Shown piece by piece: positions 57,485 to 64,000 of a stretch of 64,000 nucleotides of DNA. Both the position numbers and the translations under genes were made by a program. Under the pieces are notes generated by a model. That model searched no databases, was not told the origin of the DNA, and saw only the letters and a program-made list of their open reading frames with translations. Location: assembly GCA_004352715.1 (NCBI GenBank), contig SCFE01000001.1, forward strand, positions 6,500,409 through 6,564,408, given 5' to 3'. This DNA is from Hofstenia miamia. Its lineage: Eukaryota > Xenacoelomorpha > Acoela. Within the stretch, counting starts at the first letter, position 1; every line of letters starts with the position of its first letter.

Positions 57485-59409
57485 TACGCCCACTAAGTAT
57501 CAAAACTCACACAACTAATCGAAGTAACAGTCAGATAGAAGTAATTACTCACTGCATTTTAGTACTGGGGTTATATGCACGATTGTGTGTTGTTGAATAA
57601 AGATTGACTGTCATTGGTTGTCAGTAATGTCGAATAGAAATTGCATAAATAGCAGTGTTAGAAACAAATTCACCACATGTGATGAGTGGTTTAGATGTCA
57701 GTGCCCAATATCGACTTTCAGCATTGACTCAATGATGTAAAAATGCAATTGGGTTGCCGCCACGCATGGTGAACTGTTAACTAGTTACTCATTCAAATAG
57801 TTGAATTCATGTTAACGACATAGTTTAATCTCATTATGACTAGAAAAGTCATAGATTGCCACCTCACGAATAGCTGCGGTATACGATAGGGACTACAATG
57901 AGATTTTCACTGGGGGGTGGACACCCATGGTTATCCACCAATCGTTAAAATTTCATAATATAAACAGAGTTTTAAAAATTTATTATAATCCTAATTCCAA
58001 AATTTAATTGTTCGTAAAAATGTATTTAGTTGTTTTGAAATTTACTTCAGTTCTTCAGCAAACTCCGTGCCATACTCTTACTAAGGTATTCGCTTGTAAA
58101 TTTTTCACTTCTCTCTTCATTTCTGCCAATTAAATTGATAGATATATCCAAAGTACACATGTCAAGTTCAACAAAGAATGAAGTACAATACATTAGGAAC
58201 AAACTTATCATCAGCCATTCTCGTAAAGAGTCATGTATTGAGGGCGATAGAATCTGAAAGACATCATTATCACAACCTTAATGGTTAATTAACTCACATT
58301 AATTCAAAATATGGTGATGTAACTTAATTAGAATGATTTACTTTTTACTAAACATAGATATTCTCCTAGTATAAAAACACCAATTTTTAAAACATTTGAC
58401 TTAAATCTTTTTTTTATTGTTATCATAAAGCCTTTGAAAAAAAATTTTAGTAACGGTAAAATCGTAATGCTTGAAGAATTATGTGATAGTATATCCCCAT
58501 GTATCGTGTTTCTTATAATTTTATTTTGGTAATTGTGGAAAATTATTTTATGTTAACTAAAAAACTTGTTCAAATTTTTATTCTGCAAGGACTACCTATC
58601 AAAAATTTTACCATATAATTGAACAGTAGCTGTATTATTTACGCTGAATACTGTATTCGTAAGAATAAATAACACCTTCTTTAATATGTTGTTAGAATTA
58701 GCATATTTATCATAATAAATAATTTGATTGGATCGTACCCCGCTGCTTCTTACATCAATAGGAATGAAATGGACAATTGACGTAGCTAAAGTAAATTCAT
58801 AAGGCTAAATAATTTGCAATTAAGATTCATGCTTATAAGTATATAGAAATCCTTCTTAACGAATTTGAACACAACAAAAATAAATGCGGCGGATTGATCA
58901 ATGTATATAATTATAATCATCGTACAATTTTTGAAAATGAGTATGTGTGCATGTTCTTAGCAAAATGCCCGAACTTCCCGATGCAATCTTATTTGAATTG
59001 TATTTGCCTAGTACTGCTGCTTGACTGAGAGGGTTTATTTAAAAATTATCAAAATTTGAATAACCACTCACACTTCTTATACACTGTTAACATCGATTAT
59101 ATAGTATTAGCCTTTATACATATTTTAGTACATTTCAATGTCAGTAAATCTTCACTTCAAACATTCGAACAAAAATAGCAATCTGTAAAATATAAGATAG
59201 ATAGATCTCCTTAGCTCATAAAGAACTAAGGTTAGTTTACTATTTGTCTATGCGAAGTTTCGAATTAACAAGGAAACAGGCAAAGTTTATTAATACAATG
59301 AATTTTGTTCATAGAATTTAAATTTTTTTCACAAACATATAAGATCAGCAATGATATAAATCTCTAAACATGCTTCTATTTAAAAATAACTTAATTGTTT
59401 TAAGATATT
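57485..59409. other. No gene seen
   Basis: AT-rich sequence with only short random ORFs. No inverted repeats or coding resemblance that I could support. Confidence 0.6.
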
Positions 59410-59652
59410 TTACAATATTTGTAACTTCAAATTAGATATGTGATCATAATCAATTAGTAGAAATAAAATCGTACGCATAACGAATACCACCATCATACCG
59501 ATTGCCAAGCAAATGCGAATACTTAAAACCCTAACACTTAAAACTTCACGATACATCAGAAAAATGCTGATAAATGTTTGCTGCAAAAGATATAGTAATC
59601 CAACACCGAATGCCAACATAAATCCAACAGTGTGGGCAACATGAGTTTTTTC
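59410..59652 (-). CDS. DRAM-like: DRAM-like exon, last two membrane segments
   Basis: Acceptor ATTTAG, phase 0. Starts EKTHVAHTVGFMLAFGVG and runs through a second hydrophobic segment (ICLAIGMMVVFVM) to a TAA at 59410. It could be the terminal exon, or a donor near the end could lead to a further exon; no convincing donor is seen. Confidence 0.75.
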   Translation of the reverse strand, partial: EKTHVAHTVGFMLAFGVGLLYLLQQTFISIFLMYREVLSVRVLSIRICLAIGMMVVFVMRTILFLLIDYDHISNLKLQIL

Positions 59653-62337
59653 CTAAATAATTGATAAAATATGTGTCAATAATCCTTGATCAATATATAT
59701 ATTTAATTATGGTTTAGCTTCTCAAAGACTGAATTTGTTTCCCTAAAGTAAGTTTTTAAATTTCTCTGTAATAACAGACTTTAGATAAAGGATGGCTAAC
59801 ACTCAAGCATTTCTAACTAAAACTATTCTTCTAAAAACAGAGCGGTGAGCAAAAAACAGCTATATTCTCTTTACTATTACCGAAATCTTTTAAATTACTA
59901 AATTGTAGCAATTTAAATTATTATTATTTTAGTCATTAGTGGCAAATGGGAAAGCAAGAATATTGAAAGGAACAAGTGCGTGGTTTTACATAGATTTGAT
60001 AGAAAAAATTTTTGGAAAAATGCATGCTCAAAGCCATCTGACAGCAAAATCAAGCATGTACACGAGGATTTGATATCTTGTTCTAGGTGTACGGCCTAGT
60101 TCATCTGAATAGAACCGTGATTCTATTCATCATATAAATGCTGAGAAGGGCAAAATTGTTGAATACTGAAAACCTTTTAAAGTAGTTCAGCCATCCTAAG
60201 AAAATTGCATTGTACTTATTCATAATGTTGTCGCCATTACATATTCCTGGCAAAATTTTTTTCGCTAGATGGTAATTTTCACCCATCTAATACCTTAAAA
60301 ATGCATTGATTAGCATCACCATATATATTCTTTCGTTTTAAATTCAATTCAATATACTAGCGATTAGGCAAAAATGATATTTTACAAAACAGATTTATTT
60401 TCCTACACTACTCAACTTGTTTTTCCCAGCCATTTTTCAAATGCCTCATTGTCCGAAGTAAAATATTTGTGAATCACTTAAATTTATGAAATTATTATTC
60501 TGACTTATATTGCCACTAGAAAGGGCGCCGCCATCAGCCGACTATTATTGGCGGCGCAGACCCGATAAGGTTGGTATTATTGCTACAATGATTATTCTCT
60601 CAATGAGACATGCTGTCGTGTTGAACGCAATGTTTGGAAAAAGTTCCGATCTTCGCATTAATGAGTCTCATATTTGACGTTGGATATAGTAATTAAGAAC
60701 CTGAAATTTGAGTTTGAAATTTACCTGAAATGAGTTTATTAATATCAATCCAATTGCAGAAATGTATCCAAAATACTGAGAAAAAGTGTTTATCCAAAGA
60801 GCCTCAACTTCATTTTGCAAATCATTGGCTGCCTGCTTCTGACGAATGTAAACAGTAACCAATGCTAAATTCAATGCCATTCTTACATTTCAATTATAAT
60901 TTTTCATTAATGATTAGTTATTAGAGCAGATTTAACAATTCGCTATACATATTTATTTCTTTAACACTTAAAATATATTGATTTCATTAACATTGATTAA
61001 GTTATGCAATTTATCCAAAAGTTCCTGCATAATATGCGGAAGGGTAATATTCTAGATAAACTGAAACTTTGGCATCAAGTCTTGGGATATGACCACAACT
61101 ATTGGTGAGCGTGCTCAAACATAATGTTGGAAATTTGCACAAAAGTGTTGTTGAAGTACTTGAAAAGATTCACAATTTTCTTTGGAAATTCCAATTTTTC
61201 AAAAAGTTTTAAATTCCAATGATTCCTAATGTTCAGGTAATCAGGAAGTCTAAAGCCGTTACCGCGGGGACTCCTCTAAAATAATTGAATCTTTCCATTC
61301 GAAACAGCCTAAAAATCCCCTACATCATTTTTGAAAAAACTTCTAAAATAATTTGTTTTCTGTAAATAGGCCACTCAAGTTCCGTTCAGGATTGCTTAGA
61401 CCCGTAGCGCACGAATTACGGATGAAAATGAAATAGGGGGCGATTCTCTACCCAGTGGTGTTTTCAGACTTGAGAGACATATTTATTATTTATGGCATCA
61501 TGAGCATTCAAAAAGTTTTGTTGACACCATCACAAGTTGCAGAAAATGCCTGAGCTAATGAGGATTAGTGATTAATGTTGAACTGCGAAAACTAGAAAAG
61601 TAAAGTGATAAAGCATTACTCATTCCAATGGACATCATAAAGAACTGATTGTAGACACATTTGGTTGGATTGTCTTTCGTTTTGTCGCTAAAAACAGATT
61701 TAAATGTCGTTTGTAACTTATTTATATACCTTATTATAAAAATGTAGTGTGATAGTTCACCTCGATAAAATGCAAGCAAATATCTAAAGAATTACAATTA
61801 TTATAAACATTTAAGCAATTTTTTATTAATTATTAGCTGTTTATCGGAGCATAGCCATGGAAAAATGCTTGAGAAGACTATTTTAGTGTTTGATGACTTT
61901 TTTAAAAAAGGTTAAGCCAAAAATCATTTCAAGTGCTGTCGCCCCAAATTTGAGGGCAATTAATGTCGCTCACTTTTGCTTAGTAAAAAGTAATAAAGTA
62001 ATTTCTAGCATCCAAATAAATTCTATATGTTTGCTTAAAATCCGAATAGCAGCTAAAAACTTTTTAAAGTAAAAATACATAATTAGATAAATGGGACATT
62101 CTTTCACTTTAAATATACAATGTACTGTTCATTTTGTTTTTCAAAACGAGGGCTGCCATAGTTACCCGATTAATGAATTAATTTACTGAAATCAAAAGTA
62201 TTGAACAAAATTATTCTTGTCAGCTAGTTGCCTGCGCAACTGAAAAATTCTGAAATGTCCTTGTTCAACTTACTTGCCATTTGAAAGTATTGGAACTTGA
62301 TTTTTTGGAGATACATGTTGGTATTGTATCCCAAATT
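59410..62337 (-). CDS. DRAM-like: DRAM/TMEM150-like multi-pass membrane protein, 5' incomplete
   Basis: Four minus-strand exons with matching phases: 62274-62337, 61620-61687, 60725-60864, 59410-59652. Known of the family: DRAM proteins are six-pass lysosomal or membrane proteins, DRAM1 being a p53 target in autophagy; TMEM150 relatives act at the plasma membrane. Seen here: VPILSNGNDKTKDNPTKCVY corresponds to the family's 'PYISDTG...P.KC.F' loop; LVTVYIRQKQA to '(A)TIYVRY.Q'; FGYISAIGLILINSFQEKTH to 'G..S..GL..V.NFQ'; and VAHTVGFMLAFGVGLLYLLQ to 'H.IGA..AFGLG..Y...Q'. Four hydrophobic segments are visible. The first exon with the N-terminal membrane segment is not identified; it may lie past the LINE insertion or outside the window. 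Confidence 0.75.
60525..60557. repeat. GC-rich hairpin
   Basis: GCGCCGCCA and TGGCGGCGC form a perfect 9-bp stem around a 15-nt loop, in otherwise AT-rich intron sequence. It may be the relic of a small transposon end. Confidence 0.6.
60725..60864 (-). CDS. DRAM-like: DRAM-like exon, central part
   Basis: I place the acceptor at GAATTTAG|CA, which gives the right phase; the open frame extends upstream to an ATG that is intronic. Encodes LVTVYIRQKQAANDLQNEVE and YISAIGLILINSFQ, ending before GTAAAT. Confidence 0.72.
61070..61440 (+). repeat. Diverged dispersed repeat, copy B
   Basis: Second copy of the repeat described at 45,150-45,440; lies in an intron of the DRAM-like gene. Flanks differ, and no terminal repeats were seen. 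Confidence 0.5.
61620..61687 (-). CDS. DRAM-like: DRAM-like exon, first loop
   Basis: Acceptor TCTGTTTTTAG, donor A|GTAATG. Encodes DKTKDNPTKCVYNQFFMMSI, with the family's Pro-x-Lys-Cys motif before a hydrophobic segment. Confidence 0.75.
62274..62337 (-). CDS. DRAM-like: Candidate upstream DRAM-like exon
   Basis: Reads FGIQYQHVSPKNQVPILSNG and ends at the donor AA|GTAAGTTG in phase 2, which fits the next exon (AA|C, Asn). The acceptor chosen (AATGGAG) is weak; a stop lies in frame just upstream, so the exon cannot extend much. Confidence 0.5.
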
Positions 62338-62639
62338 CTCCATTAAGTAGTCAGACTCATGGTTCTAAAACATGTCGTCGTTTAGTCACATCATGTATAC
62401 AGCACATCAAATTTCAAAACATTAAAAAACAATAAACTTAATTGCTTAGATTATTTCAAATGCTTAAGATCATAATGAAATTATTATGAAAAAATCTGTT
62501 GTCGTGATCCCAACAGCTTCAATTATGATTAAAGAACCAGTTTGATGAAACTAATCCAATAAATACCATTAAGCTAAATCAGCTACTAACAACTAACGAT
62601 TAAAATATTTACAATGCTACATTCATGAGTGATTTTATG

Positions 62640-64000
62640 CCTTGTTTGCTTGAGCGTATATGAAAGAGTTAGCCAGCCTTTTCGTGCGACAGAAAGTGTC
62701 GTAAGAACCTTGTGTACGTAGGAATGGCAAAGCCGGGCGTGTATCAGGTAGGAGATGGCGAAGTTGATGAGTAGGTGATTGTATACTAAGCCATAATTTA
62801 TCACAGATAGACTTACGACGGTTGTATAAGGAATCTACACCAAAGTATGCCAGTGCATCATCGTACTTGAGATGTGGTAACACAATTCGAAAAACTCGTT
62901 TCTGCACATTTTCTATATTGGACGATTGCTTACTTGTAAGCTGATGATGCCACAAAGGGGCGCAGTACTCGAGAATCTGCCGGATAGTAGAGGCGAATAA
63001 AGTAAATGAATCAAGAGGTGAGAGTCCGTTATGAATGCTCAAACGTAAGAAATGTAGTCTCTTGGAAGCTTTCTTTATAATGTAGTTGGTATTGAAGTTT
63101 CACTTCAAATTTGATTGAAGTTCAACGCCTAGCAATTTGACAGAATTAGAACGTTCAATTATATGATGGCCTAGCATAAGATTGTTTGGCAACGAATGAC
63201 CATGGAGTTCAGTTTCATGTCGTTCTTCAGGCACCACATTGAGACTTCGGATAATATATCAGCAGCAGATCCATTGCTGTCTCTGCGTATCGTTTCCCAT
63301 ACCGTTGTATCATCAACGTACTTCAGCCGGTTACAGTGTGATCTAAGAAGGCTATCAGCGAATAGAATAAATAGGTATTGTCCCAATTTTGTCCTTTGAG
63401 AGACTCCTGCATTGATGATGTTCCACATTGGAAATGATTACTCTCTGTTTCCGGGCAGTTAGAAAGAATATAATCCAATTTAGTGTATAGCTATTGACGT
63501 CAATATCCAAAAGTCGTTGTTCAAGCAAAGGGTGGATGATCATATCGAAAGCCTTTGAGAAGTCGAATAAGAGGACCCTAGAAAAGGTACCCTCATTATC
63601 TAGCTGGTGTAATAATTGATGTGTAAAATCAAGTAAGGCCATAACCGGCGAGCGACAACGAACTGCACCATACTGTTTCGGATCGAGAGATAGGGTAACT
63701 TTAGAGATCAATTCTTTATTTAATATAATGTCTTCCATTATTTTGGAAATTGAATTTATTAATGGAAATGGGTCGAATATCAGTAATCGGATTAACTACG
63801 GGCTTTTTCTTTTCGATACAGATGGCATTTGCAGAAGTAAAAGACGAGCAGTTTGCAACTCTGAAAGATATGTTAATTAATTGTGATGCTGGATAGGCTA
63901 ACTCGTGAGCAAAATCTTTAAAAATTCAGTTTGGGAGCGTTGTACATTACTGTCAGGTCCGCTAGATTTATTGCATTTAAGATTGCTGAGGTATTGGTAA
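62640..64000 (-). mobile_element. CR1/L2-type LINE reverse transcriptase, decayed, continues past the window
   Basis: Minus-strand pieces in order from the window end: a broken finger region (KSSGPDSN, DFAHELA), 63738-63355 with DPKQYGAVRCRSPVMALLDF and RVLLFDFSKAFD (motif A aspartate), then KLGQYLFILFADSLL and RLKYVDDTTVWE (catalytic YVDD), and the C-terminal tail 63042-62635 (QILEYCAPLWHHQLT, NIENVQKRVFRIVLPH). Frame breaks between the pieces and odd local doublets indicate a dead copy. The catalytic aspartates themselves are intact. It lies upstream of the DRAM-like exons, possibly in an intron of that gene. Confidence 0.85.

Noticed and set aside
62586-62804. 72-residue minus ORF at the LINE 3' end
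   Set aside because: Alternative frame over the C-terminal part of the reverse transcriptase tail.
1-64000. CRISPR arrays, tRNA or rRNA genes, bacterial-type operons
   Set aside because: None seen. The regular repeats here are coding minisatellites, TA tracts or transposon ends, and the genes are spliced.

Overview
This is a 64 kb piece of an AT-rich invertebrate animal genome. The evidence is spliceosomal introns with GT/AG borders, two animal gene families (ARHGAP39/Vilse-type RhoGAP and DRAM/TMEM150-type membrane protein), and a dense, varied transposon load. The species cannot be fixed from this window. It is a draft assembly: three larger gaps (two exactly 1000 N), two small gaps, three single Ns placed at exact duplications, and one leftover Tn5/Nextera mosaic-end sequence.

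Layout. (1) 1-2.2 kb: a GGAGC-motif cluster and an intronless minus-strand gene for a very basic protein built from eleven 15-residue Arg/Ser/Thr/Lys repeats (protamine-like or RS-like). (2) 2.2-46 kb, plus strand: fifteen phase-matched exons of one ARHGAP39/Vilse-like gene, giving 880 C-terminal residues (disordered tyrosine-motif region, MyTH4, RhoGAP). The 5' exons with the expected WW domains lie outside the window. Its introns carry two short hAT-type MITEs, a PIF/Harbinger-like element, a mariner locus that is badly assembled, a larger hAT-like element with a BED-finger ORF, a remnant resembling integrase-derived KRBA2/SCAND3-type proteins, and long (TA)n tracts. (3) 46.5-51.4 kb: a 4.9 kb DNA transposon with about 130 bp terminal inverted repeats, an apparent 5 bp ATTAT duplication, and a large spliced protein with a candidate DDE core and a C-terminal TSO1-like CXC domain; I cannot place it in a named superfamily. 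(4) 52.9-54.8 kb, minus: a decayed Penelope-like retroelement interrupted by a 654 bp TA-flanked MITE. (5) 55.3-57.5 kb, minus: a decayed piggyBac-like transposase, corrupted by a 266 bp exact duplication around a Ty3/gypsy fragment. (6) 59.4-62.3 kb, minus: four exons of a DRAM/TMEM150-like gene. (7) 62.6-64 kb, minus: a decayed CR1/L2-type LINE running off the end.

The two host genes converge: the ARHGAP39-like gene (plus) ends at 45,954 and the DRAM-like gene (minus) ends near 59,410, with a 13 kb transposon-rich interval between them. I found no RNA genes, CRISPR arrays or promoters I could defend. The most interesting object is the CXC-domain transposon; the basic repeat protein is second. 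Several striking structures near Ns are best read as assembly artefacts.
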